From JAYWAM01 sp043782425 (GTDB lineage Bacteria; Pseudomonadota; Gammaproteobacteria; Burkholderiales; Usitatibacteraceae): a stretch of DNA of 13,292 nucleotides. Under the pieces are notes generated by a model. That model made no database searches. It saw only the letters and a program-made list of their open reading frames with translations, and was not told the origin of the DNA. Location: NCBI GenBank assembly GCA_043782425.1, contig JAYWAM010000220.1, positions 1 through 13,292 on the forward strand, read 5' to 3'. The position numbers were made by a program, and so were the translations under genes. This document shows positions 1 through 6,809 of this stretch, in pieces (within the stretch, counting starts at the first letter, position 1; each line of letters opens with the position of its first letter).

Positions 1-32
1 GCGAAGCAAGCGGGTTGTAGCAGGTAGTCAAG

Positions 33-746
33 TCAAATTACTCCCCGCAAAGTCCGGGTAGCTTGCTGGGCCACGGTCGGCGGAGCACGCAACCCCGCCG
101 CAAGAAACGGGGCGAGTCGGTTCAAAAGCAGTTCGTCGTTGTCAGCCTCTTCGGGGCGATATTGCGCCAGCATTTTCAGTACATCGGCGCCGGCCAGGGT
201 GTAGGAAAGCGCGCCCATCACGAAATGCAGACGCCAGGACAGATCTTCGCGCGAAAGATGCGGCAATGAACGCGCAAACGCCGTGCGAAAGCGCGCGATC
301 ATGCCGGCGTATTGCTGCGACAAAAAATTACGTATGAACGGCGCGGGATCGGCATAAGCGCGTCCCAGCAAGCGCAGGAAGTTCTTGCCGCCACGCTCAT
401 GGTCGCGCGCCAGATTGAGCGCGGGAATGAACATGGCGGAGAGAATTTTTTCGCAAGTCAATGGCGTGCTTACACCCTTGGCGGCGCGCTCGAATTGACT
501 GAGCAGCTCGATGCGCTGCTGGTTCATAGGATCAAGACGGCGCGTCAGTACTGCCTGGAACAACTCCTCCTTGGAACCAAAATGATAATTGGCGGCCGCG
601 AGGTTAACCCCGGCAGCGGTGGTGATAAGACGCAGGCTGGTGGCCTCGAAGCCATGCTCCATGAACAGTTCCTCAGCCGCATCGAGGATACGCGTTTTCG
701 TGTCCGCTGCCGCATTGAGTGGCTTGATGATGGAGGGTGGAGACAT
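33..746 (-). CDS. TetR-family transcriptional regulator, PsrA-like
   Basis: This is a 237-residue one-component DNA-binding repressor of the TetR family. Residues about 16-62 form the N-terminal helix-turn-helix domain, with the pattern RILDAAEELF, then TSLRLIT, AAGVNLAAANYHFGSKEEL. That core and the C-terminal stretch (FLRLLGRAY, WRLHFVMGAL, PFLAAGLRA) closely resemble, from memory, Pseudomonas PsrA, a fatty-acid-responsive regulator. The ligand here is unknown. The ATG is preceded by AGGA about 5 nt upstream. A perfect palindrome at 781-800 with CAAAC-N4-GTTTG fits the published PsrA operator pattern and lies 35-54 bp upstream of the start, so autorepression is likely. No fatty-acid oxidation gene is adjacent, so the wider regulon lies elsewhere. 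The TetR assignment is firm; the PsrA-like subgroup is probable. Confidence 0.9.
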   Translation of the reverse strand: MSPPSIIKPLNAAADTKTRILDAAEELFMEHGFEATSLRLITTAAGVNLAAANYHFGSKEELFQAVLTRRLDPMNQQRIELLSQFERAAKGVSTPLTCEKILSAMFIPALNLARDHERGGKNFLRLLGRAYADPAPFIRNFLSQQYAGMIARFRTAFARSLPHLSREDLSWRLHFVMGALSYTLAGADVLKMLAQYRPEEADNDELLLNRLAPFLAAGLRAPPTVAQQATRTLRGVI

Positions 747-780
747 GTTTCCTGCCTGCTGATTATGGTAAATACGCCTA

Positions 781-800
781 TTTCAAACGGTTGTTTGAAA
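781..800. promoter_or_regulatory. PsrA-type operator palindrome upstream of the TetR gene
   Basis: TTTCAAAC (781-788) and GTTTGAAA (793-800) form a perfect inverted repeat with a 4-nt spacer. The core CAAAC-N4-GTTTG fits the known PsrA consensus of (G/C)AAAC-N2-4-GTTT(G/C). It lies just upstream of the regulator's start codon and overlaps the likely -35 region of its promoter, where a -10-like CATAAT is seen on the minus strand at 762-767. This suggests autorepression. It is about 60 bp upstream of the candidate promoter for the divergent peptidase gene, so an effect there is possible but not shown. Confidence 0.7.
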
Positions 801-860
801 CTAGCGTATGCCTGGCGGGAGGGGTTGTCAAGGGCAAGTTGTCATGGAAGAGGCTTTAAG

Positions 861-889
861 CTGTCAAGGCCGCTGGTTTCTGCTATTCT
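861..889 (+). promoter_or_regulatory. Candidate sigma-70 promoter for the M23 peptidase-anmK operon
   Basis: CTGTCA at 861-866 (4 of 6 to TTGACA) is followed by a 17-bp spacer and TATTCT at 884-889, which is preceded by TGC, an extended -10 element. Transcription would start near 896 and leave a leader of about 225 nt before the peptidase ATG at 1122. The stretch 890-1121 holds no other gene that I can support. It contains one short hairpin (ACGAG 972-976 with CTCGT 981-985) and AT-rich sequence. The promoter is inferred from sequence only. Confidence 0.4.
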
Positions 890-1121
890 CGCGCTTTGTT
901 ATGACACTGGCTGGCTTGAGAAAATGCGCAGTCCACAACTCTTGACTGTAAACCGGTTGCTGCACAAGCTGACGAGCGCCCTCGTGTGTTGTTTGGCGAG
1001 CATAAGAAATTTGCTCAGACTAGCTCAAGAATCGCTACGCCGCCATCTCACAAACTTTTCTTTTGCGAATTTTGCGAAGTTACGCGTGCTCATCATGCGC
1101 GCCTATGAGGCTTCCGGATTG

Positions 1122-2411
1122 ATGAAACACTTCTGGTGCTCCCTCCCCAAGAAACTGCTTGCTGTGCTGGCTTTGTTTTTTGTTTTGCCAACTTTCAGCG
1201 TCGTCACCGCTTTTGGCATAGCACCGGACACGCAACTGGACCACATTGAGCGGCGCGAGATTATTGAAGAGCTTGTTCTTCCCGATTTCGTTGAAGGCTT
1301 ACGGCAGGCTGAGCGCTTTGCATACCAAGATAAGGTGCAACGCGGCGACACGGTTGCTGCGATCCTTTCCCGCCTGAATGTGAACGATAACGCGGCATTC
1401 GGTTTTTTGCGCCGCGAACCTGATGCACGCAACTTGTTTCAACTCCGCCCTGGCCGCACAGTACAGGCGCAGACCAATAGCGAAGGCGAGCTCCTTGCTT
1501 TGCGTTACCTCTTTAGTGCGGAAAAATTTCTTGAGGTTAACCGTGTCGGAGATCATTTTCTGGCGCAGGAAAAAAACTTTGGCAGTGCACCCCAATTGGT
1601 TTTCAAGTCAGCATCGATCAGATCATCTTTGTTCGCCGCGTCCGATAGTGTCGGCATCCCCGATGCGATCACCATGCAAATCGCGCGCATTTTTTCTACC
1701 GATATCGATTTCCACACAGATTTGCGCAAAGGCGACCGCTTCTCGGTAGTTTACGAAATGCATTATGAGGACGGAGAACTGGTGCGTCCAGGCCGGGTAG
1801 TGTCGGCAGAATTTTTCAATGCGGGCAGAACTTATGACGCCTTTCTGTTCGCTGATGAAGACGGCAGTGACACCTACTATTCGAGGGAAGGGCAAAATCG
1901 CGCCAAATCATTTCTGCGCTCGCCCTTGGAGTTTTCGCGCATCAGCTCAGGATTCGGCTCGCGCCTCCACCCCATTTTCAAGAACTGGCGCGCCCATACC
2001 GGCGTTGACTTTGCGGCGCCAAAAGGAACGCGTATTTTGGCGACGGCTGACGGCCAGATAGAATCTTCCGGCTTGAAGGGCGGTTACGGAAATTGCGTTG
2101 AAATTAGACATAGCGGAGGCATCACCACACTTTATGCGCACTTATCGGGATTTGCCGCCGGCGTCAAACGTGGCGCTCGAATCAAGCAAGGTGATGTCAT
2201 CGGCTACGTCGGCGCAACCGGCTGGGCAACGGGTGCACACCTGCACTATGAGTTCAAGATCAGCGGCATACATCACGACCCTCTACGTGTTGCGCTGCCC
2301 AAGGCGACGCCGCTGCCGGAGCGCTTGAAGCCCGCCTTTCAGCAAATGGCGACGCTAGGCGCCGATCAACTTGGGCTGCTGCGTTCGGCCACATTCGGTC
2401 GCTTCGAATAG
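1122..2411 (+). CDS. Membrane-anchored M23 peptidoglycan DD-metalloendopeptidase
   Basis: This 429-residue enzyme should cleave peptide cross-links of peptidoglycan in the periplasm. Residues about 10-31 form a hydrophobic signal anchor, followed by the family-typical AAFGIAPDT-like stretch (31-37). A LysM/OapA-like region (QRGDTVAAILSRLNV, about 73-87) follows. The C-terminal peptidase M23 domain (about 272-385) has all expected metal and catalytic residues: H292 and D296 in HTGVD, H340 in YAHLS, and H373/H375 in HLHYE. The overall plan matches MepM/YebA- and NMB0315-type enzymes. The frame is open back to 312, but that part lies antisense to the regulator gene and is not protein-like. ATG 1122 is chosen because it directly precedes the signal anchor and has GAGG at 1107-1110; ATG 1095 is an alternative giving 9 more residues. 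anmK starts 3 nt after the stop, so the two are almost certainly co-transcribed. Confidence 0.92.
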   Translation: MKHFWCSLPKKLLAVLALFFVLPTFSVVTAFGIAPDTQLDHIERREIIEELVLPDFVEGLRQAERFAYQDKVQRGDTVAAILSRLNVNDNAAFGFLRREPDARNLFQLRPGRTVQAQTNSEGELLALRYLFSAEKFLEVNRVGDHFLAQEKNFGSAPQLVFKSASIRSSLFAASDSVGIPDAITMQIARIFSTDIDFHTDLRKGDRFSVVYEMHYEDGELVRPGRVVSAEFFNAGRTYDAFLFADEDGSDTYYSREGQNRAKSFLRSPLEFSRISSGFGSRLHPIFKNWRAHTGVDFAAPKGTRILATADGQIESSGLKGGYGNCVEIRHSGGITTLYAHLSGFAAGVKRGARIKQGDVIGYVGATGWATGAHLHYEFKISGIHHDPLRVALPKATPLPERLKPAFQQMATLGADQLGLLRSATFGRFE

Positions 2412-2414
2412 CGC

Positions 2415-3512
2415 GTGTCCTCATCCGCGCTTTATATCGGCATTATGTCGGGCACCAGCCTCGATGGCGTGGACGCGGTGCTGGTGGATTTTCAAAGCGG
2501 CGCGAAAGTATTGAGCTTCGTCAGCACACCATTTCCAGAGTCGCTACGGACCACCCTGCTCAGGTTGAATCAAAGCAGCGCTAACGAACTGCATGTAGCA
2601 GCCCTCGCCGCAAATGAACTGGCCCGCTTGTATGCCGCAAGCGTGGCGAACTTGCTAAAGCAAACAAATATACACGCTAGCAATGTACGCGCAATAGGTT
2701 GCCATGGACAAACAATCCGTCATCGCCCGGATTTGTGCTTCACTATTCAAATACAGAACCCGGCATTGCTTGCCGAGCTGGCAAGCATAGCGGTGGTTGC
2801 CGACTTCAGAAGCCGCGACATTGCCGCAGGCGGACACGGCGCCCCGCTGGTTCCGGTATTCCACGACAGCGTGTTCCGGCATGCCGCTCATGATCGCGTC
2901 GTGGTAAATATCGGCGGCATCTGCAACATCACGGTATTGCTTCGCGGGCAGACCGCATGGGGGTTTGACTGCGGCCCAGGAAATATTTTGCTGGACGCAT
3001 GGACCCAGCAATGCCTCGGCAGGCCATTTGATGTAGACGGATCGTGGGCAACCAGTGGTAACGTCATTGCAGCATTGCTCAAGACCATGCAGAGCGAGCC
3101 CTATTTCAGCGCAGCCCCGCCCAAGAGCACCGGGCGTGATTTGTTTAACCTGAAATGGCTGGAAGAAAAAAATGCGGGGGAAAATTATCGCGCTGAAGAC
3201 ATTCAGGCCACCCTGCTCGAGCTCACGGCGCGCACCCTCGCTAACGACATTACGCGCCACGCACCTTTGTGTGTTGAGGTTTTCCTCTGCGGCGGCGGCG
3301 CACACAACGCTGCGCTGCGGGCGCGGCTCGGGCAATTGTTATCCGGTATTACGATTCACAAAACCGATGATCTGGGCATTGCAGCGCAACAGGTAGAGGC
3401 TGTTGCATTTGCGTGGTTTGCACAGCAGGCAGTCAACGGGGTGGCGCTAGATCTCACGCGCATCACCGGGGCCAGACACCCCAACATACTCGGTGCTGTT
3501 TACCCGGCGTAA
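2415..3512 (+). CDS. anmK: Anhydro-N-acetylmuramic acid kinase
   Basis: AnmK converts 1,6-anhydro-MurNAc, released from murein by lytic transglycosylases, to MurNAc-6-phosphate using ATP, in the cytosolic recycling pathway. The 365 residues match the usual length. Family motifs are complete: GIMSGTSLDGVDAVL at 9-23, CHGQT at 96-100, FRSRDIAAGGHGAPLVP at 131-147, FDCGPGN at 184-190 with the presumed catalytic D185, STGRDLFN at 238-245, CGGGAHN at 292-298, and a C-terminal RHPNILGAVYP. The start is GTG, only 3 nt after the stop of the M23 peptidase gene, which indicates translational coupling. Pairing a murein hydrolase with a recycling kinase is functionally sensible. A strong hairpin terminator follows the stop. 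Confidence 0.96.
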   Translation: MSSSALYIGIMSGTSLDGVDAVLVDFQSGAKVLSFVSTPFPESLRTTLLRLNQSSANELHVAALAANELARLYAASVANLLKQTNIHASNVRAIGCHGQTIRHRPDLCFTIQIQNPALLAELASIAVVADFRSRDIAAGGHGAPLVPVFHDSVFRHAAHDRVVVNIGGICNITVLLRGQTAWGFDCGPGNILLDAWTQQCLGRPFDVDGSWATSGNVIAALLKTMQSEPYFSAAPPKSTGRDLFNLKWLEEKNAGENYRAEDIQATLLELTARTLANDITRHAPLCVEVFLCGGGAHNAALRARLGQLLSGITIHKTDDLGIAAQQVEAVAFAWFAQQAVNGVALDLTRITGARHPNILGAVYPA

Positions 3513-3514
3513 AG

Positions 3515-3540
3515 AAAAGGGGGCCGCAGCCCCCTTGTTT
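3515..3540. terminator. Bidirectional intrinsic terminator between anmK and erpA
   Basis: AAGGGGGC (3517-3524) and GCCCCCTT (3529-3536) form a perfect 8-bp stem with a CGCA loop. On the plus strand it is followed by GTTT, and on the minus strand by TTTTCTTT. It sits between the convergent stops of anmK and erpA and can serve both transcripts, more strongly the minus one. Confidence 0.85.
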
Positions 3541-3556
3541 CGCTTAATTTCCGCCT

Positions 3557-3910
3557 TTATGTCGAAAACGAGGAGCCGCAACCGCAGGTGCTTTTTGCGC
3601 TCGGATTCTTGATGACAAACTGCGCGCCCTCAAGCCCTTCGCTGTAGTCGATTTCTGCACCGACCAGATACTGGTAGCTCATCGGGTCAATCAGGAGCTG
3701 CACACCGTTTTTTTCCATAACGGTGTCGTCTTCGTTGCTGACCTCGTCAAAGGTAAAACCGTATTGAAGGCCGGAACAGCCGCCGCCGGTTACAAAAACA
3801 CGTAGTTTAAGCTCATTATTGCCTTCTTCCTCGATGAGAGCCTTGACCTTATTGGCTGCATTATCAGTAAAAACAAGCGGATCCGGCATAACAGCGGACA
3901 TATCGTTCAT
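3557..3910 (-). CDS. erpA: Iron-sulfur cluster insertion protein ErpA
   Basis: ErpA is an A-type carrier that binds Fe-S clusters and delivers them to apo-enzymes in the cytosol. The 117-residue protein carries the three conserved ligand cysteines: C45 in GGGCSGLQY, and C109 and C111 in STCGCGSSFS. The motif FTDNAANKVKALI near the N-terminus and the short tail after the CGC motif are typical of the HesB/IscA/ErpA family. ATG 3910 is chosen over the ATG at codon 4 because a perfect AGGAGG lies 7 nt upstream of it. The gene is last in the run with the bactofilin and the coiled-coil membrane protein (53-nt gap), and a strong terminator follows. ErpA rather than IscA is favoured by the N-terminal MPDPLVFTDNAA-like stretch and by the absence of isc genes nearby. 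Confidence 0.94.
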   Translation of the reverse strand: MNDMSAVMPDPLVFTDNAANKVKALIEEEGNNELKLRVFVTGGGCSGLQYGFTFDEVSNEDDTVMEKNGVQLLIDPMSYQYLVGAEIDYSEGLEGAQFVIKNPSAKSTCGCGSSFST

Positions 3911-3963
3911 GGTGAGACCTCCTAAATACTACTAGATTGCTGACAAGTTGCTCAATTTCAAGT

Positions 3964-4368
3964 TTAGTTGCCTGCGGCTGGCTTGAGTTCCACTACTTTA
4001 TCACCTTTCAGCTCACGGTTCTCGTGATTCAGACGTCCCATCACAATCGCCCCTACATGAATTTCTATCGACTTATAGGAAACATCCCCTGTAACGCGCG
4101 CCTTGGGTAAAAGCTCAACATACTCGCTGGCGCGCACCTGGCCTGCCACGGTGCCGTTAATTACCACATGGGCAACGTCAATTTCACCCTCGACCTTAGC
4201 CAGCTCGGATAACACCAGTGTGCCAGGCTTGTTGCCTGTCGCCTTGATGTTTCCCTTGATATATCCATCAACACGCAAGCCACCATTAAACGTAATGTTA
4301 CCCTCAATGGTGGAACCTGCTCCGATCAAGCTATCTATGGGACTTGGTTTGCTGCTTTTCTTGAACAT
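3964..4368 (-). CDS. Bactofilin family cytoskeletal protein
   Basis: Bactofilins polymerise without nucleotide into filaments built from a right-handed beta-helix, and often position cell-wall or polarity factors at the inner membrane. This 134-residue protein has the typical plan: a short polar N-terminus (1-13), a central beta-helical domain of short repeated strands with spaced glycines and hydrophobic residues (about 14-108, e.g. GSTIEGNITFNGGLRVDGYIKGNI), and a short charged tail. There is no signal peptide or membrane segment. The Shine-Dalgarno AGGAG overlaps the stop of the preceding gene, which ends 9 nt upstream, so translation is likely coupled to that coiled-coil membrane protein. 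This suggests the two act together at the membrane; that is an inference. Confidence 0.93.
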   Translation of the reverse strand: MFKKSSKPSPIDSLIGAGSTIEGNITFNGGLRVDGYIKGNIKATGNKPGTLVLSELAKVEGEIDVAHVVINGTVAGQVRASEYVELLPKARVTGDVSYKSIEIHVGAIVMGRLNHENRELKGDKVVELKPAAGN

Positions 4369-4377
4369 AAAGTACTC

Positions 4378-5160
4378 CTAAGAAATGTTTAGGGCCTTGG
4401 TCGTTCTAATCTCTCCGCCTGGCAAACCGATAATGCGCACTTGTACACCTTTTAGCAATGCACCTTCAGGGATTCTAAACCGCCCTTCTAATTTCTGGTA
4501 GTACTTGAGAATAACCTCGGCCCCTGGCCCCTTTAGGGCGGTATCTTCAGGGAAGCTCAATGTTGATAAGACACCATTGCGCGCAACGCGGGCAATAATT
4601 TGCACTCTTCCCTTGAAGTCCTGCTTGCGTTGTCCTCCCTGGATCAACAACATTCGATAGCGAAATTCATTACTCCGCACATCAGGCTCAACTTTGAAGT
4701 TTTGGATGGATAGCCCGTCGGGAACATTGCCCGCCGACATAATATTACGTAAAAAGCCCAAATCCTCTTTCAGGCTTGCGTTCTCGTCCTGCAATTGCGC
4801 TGCATTCTTGGCGAGCTCGGCTTGCGCAGCTTTCTCTATCTGCACCTGTCGTTCGCGCTCTGCAAGAGTACCCTTCAAACTCTCCACACTCTTTTTTAGC
4901 TGTTTGTTTTCCTCGTCCAGTTTCTCCAACTGCTGCTCGGCTTCATCGCGATTAAACCCGGTAATACGATAGTTACTATCGATCAACCACCAAGCGATCA
5001 TAACTGCAACGCCAACCAAAACCGCAGTTCCGGCCCAGCGAACATACCAGGGCAAGTGAGTACGCACCGCCATCTTAGTTGAGCGAATGCCGATTTTGCC
5101 ACGAATTTTACGTGCTATTCCGCGCAACGCGAGTGCCCTCTGAACATAGTTGGCAGCCAA
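4378..5160 (-). CDS. DUF6776-type single-pass membrane protein with long coiled coil
   Basis: This protein of up to 260 residues has no known function. It has a basic N-terminus (8-34), one membrane helix (about 38-60), a coiled coil rich in E, K, Q and L (about 72-140), and a soluble, mainly beta-like C-terminal domain (about 145-257). The layout suggests a cytosolic basic tail and a periplasmic coiled coil and domain. From memory this matches a family found next to bactofilin genes in Betaproteobacteria. No ATG or GTG fits the start. TTG 5160 gives the longest frame but has poor Shine-Dalgarno sequence; TTG 5127 has AGAGGG 8 nt upstream and starts near the conserved basic stretch, so it may be the real one. 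ATG 5073 would remove the basic tail. The bactofilin gene follows after 9 nt. Confidence 0.82.
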   Translation of the reverse strand: MAANYVQRALALRGIARKIRGKIGIRSTKMAVRTHLPWYVRWAGTAVLVGVAVMIAWWLIDSNYRITGFNRDEAEQQLEKLDEENKQLKKSVESLKGTLAERERQVQIEKAAQAELAKNAAQLQDENASLKEDLGFLRNIMSAGNVPDGLSIQNFKVEPDVRSNEFRYRMLLIQGGQRKQDFKGRVQIIARVARNGVLSTLSFPEDTALKGPGAEVILKYYQKLEGRFRIPEGALLKGVQVRIIGLPGGEIRTTKALNIS

Positions 5161-5202
5161 CTTGGGGGCAGCGGGTGTGGTCCGTCAAACCAGTTATTTT
5201 CT

Positions 5203-5228
5203 TGTATAACCATTTGTTTTAAAACAAA
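5203..5228 (-). promoter_or_regulatory. Possible promoter/operator of the DUF6776-bactofilin-erpA operon
   Basis: On the minus strand TATACA (5203-5208) could be a -10 box, but no good -35 is present. Immediately upstream lies a perfect 16-bp palindrome, TTTGTTTT/AAAACAAA, at 5213-5228. The palindrome falls in the spacer/-35 zone of the putative promoter. It may be an operator or just an AT-rich palindrome. The promoter call is weak. Confidence 0.3.
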
Positions 5229-5274
5229 AGTTAAGCTGCTAAAAACACCTTCAGATGCAGCAAAAAAATAATTA

Positions 5275-5298
5275 AAAAGCCGCACAAAGGCGGCTTTT
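5275..5298 (-). terminator. Intrinsic terminator of the rplM-rpsI operon
   Basis: GCCGC (5279-5283) pairs with GCGGC (5290-5294) around a 6-nt loop, extended by AAAA/TTTT on both sides. On the minus strand the stem is followed by a T-rich tract (TTTTTAATTATTTTTTT), a classic terminator, 26 nt beyond the rpsI stop. Confidence 0.85.
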
Positions 5299-5323
5299 CT
5301 GTTGTACATATAACCCGATCCAC

Positions 5324-5716
5324 CTAGCGTTTCGAGAACTGCTTGCGGCGGCGTGCTTTGTGTAGGCCCACTTTTTTGCGTTCGACTTCGCGTGCGTCGC
5401 GCGTAACGAGGCCAGCTTTACTGAGTTGCGGCTTAAGAGTGATATCGAAATCGATCAGTGCACGCGTAATCCCGTGACGCACGGCGCCCGCCTGACCCGA
5501 TTCTCCCCCGCCAAAAACGTTGACCATGATATCGAACTTATCTACGCTGCCGACCAACTGTAGCGGCTGACGCACAATCATGCGGCCCGTTTCACGCGAG
5601 AAATACTCATCGAGCGGCTTCTCGTTAACAACAATGTCGCCCTTGCCGGGCTTGATGAAGACGCGAGCCACTGCGTTCTTGCGGCGGCCCGTTCCATAAT
5701 AATAATCGCCGACCAT
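5324..5716 (-). CDS. rpsI: 30S ribosomal protein S9
   Basis: S9 is a component of the 30S subunit head whose C-terminal tail reaches the P-site tRNA. The 130 residues are the normal length. Family hallmarks are YYGTGRRKNAVARVF near the N-terminus, NVFGGGESGQAGAVRHGITRAL in the middle, and the invariant basic end KKVGLHKARRRKQFSKR. The ATG has AGGA about 8 nt upstream, overlapping the rplM stop region. The gene lies 10 nt after rplM, the normal bacterial pair, and a strong terminator follows. Confidence 0.98.
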   Translation of the reverse strand: MVGDYYYGTGRRKNAVARVFIKPGKGDIVVNEKPLDEYFSRETGRMIVRQPLQLVGSVDKFDIMVNVFGGGESGQAGAVRHGITRALIDFDITLKPQLSKAGLVTRDAREVERKKVGLHKARRRKQFSKR

Positions 5717-5726
5717 ATGTCAATCC

Positions 5727-6155
5727 TTAGAATTCGAGAGTTTTGGGTTGCTGGGCAGTGTGCGGATGCTGTTGGCCGGCGTACACCTTGAGTTTCTTTA
5801 TCATGGCATAGCCAAGCGGGCCTTTAGGGAGCATGCCCTTGACAGCCTTTTCAAGCACGCGCTCTGGAAAGCGTTGCTGCAACTTGGTAAAATTGGTCTC
5901 GTAAATTCCACCAGGATAGCCGGAGTGGCGGTAGTATTTCTTGTCTTCCGCCTTGTTGCCTGTGACGCGAAGTTTTTCCACGTTCACAACAACCATGTAA
6001 TCTCCCGTATCCACATGAGGCGTGAATTCCGGTTTATGCTTGCCTCGCAAGCGGCGTGCAAGCTCAGAGGCGACGCGACCGAGTACTTTGTCTGTGGCAT
6101 CGACCACAAACCAGTCACGCTTAACCTCGAGGGGTTTCGCTGAAAAAGTTTTCAT
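5727..6155 (-). CDS. rplM: 50S ribosomal protein L13
   Basis: L13 is an early-assembly protein of the 50S subunit. The 142 residues match the family length. The N-terminus MKTFSAKPLEVKRDWFVVDATDKVLGRVASELARRLRGKHK and the internal GDYMVVVNVEKLRVTGNK and RHSGYPGG stretches are diagnostic. It is the first gene of the rplM-rpsI operon, with a sigma-70 promoter at 6192-6220 and a leader of about 30 nt. The Shine-Dalgarno is weak. Leader autoregulation by L13, as known in E. coli, is possible, but I see no defined structure. Confidence 0.98.
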   Translation of the reverse strand: MKTFSAKPLEVKRDWFVVDATDKVLGRVASELARRLRGKHKPEFTPHVDTGDYMVVVNVEKLRVTGNKAEDKKYYRHSGYPGGIYETNFTKLQQRFPERVLEKAVKGMLPKGPLGYAMIKKLKVYAGQQHPHTAQQPKTLEF

Positions 6156-6191
6156 AGGCGTCTTCGCTACCTTTGATTAACGGAACCAGCA

Positions 6192-6220
6192 AGTTTAATT
6201 GAATTTTTAACAGGTTGCAA
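6192..6220 (-). promoter_or_regulatory. Sigma-70 promoter of rplM-rpsI
   Basis: On the minus strand TTGCAA (6215-6220) and TAAACT (6192-6197) are separated by exactly 17 bp; each matches 4 of 6 consensus positions. Transcription would start near 6185, about 30 nt before the rplM ATG. The surrounding sequence is AT-rich, as is usual for strong ribosomal protein promoters. Confidence 0.6.
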
Positions 6221-6247
6221 ACTTTTTGCATATCGGTTGAGTTACGA

Positions 6248-6269
6248 GGCCCTAACGGGCCGCATTTTT
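6248..6269 (+). promoter_or_regulatory. Terminator-like hairpin in the leader of the OsmC gene
   Basis: GGCCC (6248-6252) and GGGCC (6257-6261) form a GC-only stem with a TAAC loop, followed by GCATTTTT. The T-run ends 9 nt before the ATG at 6279. This could be a weak intrinsic terminator or attenuator ahead of the OsmC gene. The 5-bp stem is short and no antiterminator is evident. Confidence 0.35.
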
Positions 6270-6278
6270 AGGATAGCC

Positions 6279-6695
6279 ATGAAAGCACGAATCAAGTGGA
6301 ATGAAGGCGTCAGCTTCATAGCGGAAAGCGGTAGCGGACACGCCATTGTTATAGACGGGGCAGCAGAGGCAGGAGGCCGCAATCTCGGGCCGCGGCCAAT
6401 GGAGCTGGTGCTAATGGGAACTGCCGCATGCAGTGCGTTTGATGTCTTGCTTATCCTGCGCAAAGGGCGGCAGCATGTCGTAGATTGCATTGCCGAAGCA
6501 GAGGCGCAGCGCGCCGAGGCCGATCCCAAAGTATTTACGCGTATTCATCTGCATTTCATTTTGAAAGGCCGCAATCTCGACCCGGACAAGATAGAGCGCG
6601 CCATCAAACTGTCGGCGGAAAAGTATTGCTCTGCCTCGGCCATGCTCGCCAAGACGGCGGAAATCACTCACGATTTCGAAGTGCTTGAGGCATAG
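6279..6695 (+). CDS. OsmC/Ohr family protein (YhfA-like)
   Basis: OsmC-family proteins are small cytosolic dimers; many reduce organic hydroperoxides with two conserved cysteines. This 138-residue protein has C51 in GTAACSAFDVLLIL and C117 in EKYCSASAMLAKTAEI, at the family positions, together with GPRPMELVLMGT before the first cysteine. The pattern best fits the YhfA-like branch, whose physiological role is less clear than that of Ohr, so peroxidase function is not certain. ATG 6279 is chosen because AGGA lies 5 nt upstream and MKARIKWNEG is the typical N-terminus; the frame is open upstream to a TTG at 6237, but that extension runs through the hairpin at 6248-6261. The gene stands alone, divergent from rplM and convergent with phzF. 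Confidence 0.92.
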   Translation: MKARIKWNEGVSFIAESGSGHAIVIDGAAEAGGRNLGPRPMELVLMGTAACSAFDVLLILRKGRQHVVDCIAEAEAQRAEADPKVFTRIHLHFILKGRNLDPDKIERAIKLSAEKYCSASAMLAKTAEITHDFEVLEA

Positions 6696-6809
6696 GATTA
6701 AAACTATCCTTCCTGCGCCTGGCGTGCAAATGCTGTTGCCCCAATCAAGTCCAAAGTATGAGTTCTACCGCAAGCGAGGCAATGACGTTGCTCGTAACAA
6801 AGGGAACAA

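Noticed and set aside
312..1121. Open reading frame extending the M23 peptidase by 270 residues upstream
   Set aside because: It runs antisense through the TetR gene and its operator, has no domain-like composition, and the signal anchor begins just after ATG 1122.
6694..6709. Hairpin AGGAT/ATCCT after the OsmC stop as a terminator
   Set aside because: The stem is only 5 bp and AT-containing, and no T-run follows.
6765..6795. Hairpin CGAGgCAA/TTGCTCG as terminator of the phzF operon
   Set aside because: The stem has a bulge and no T-run follows on the minus strand.
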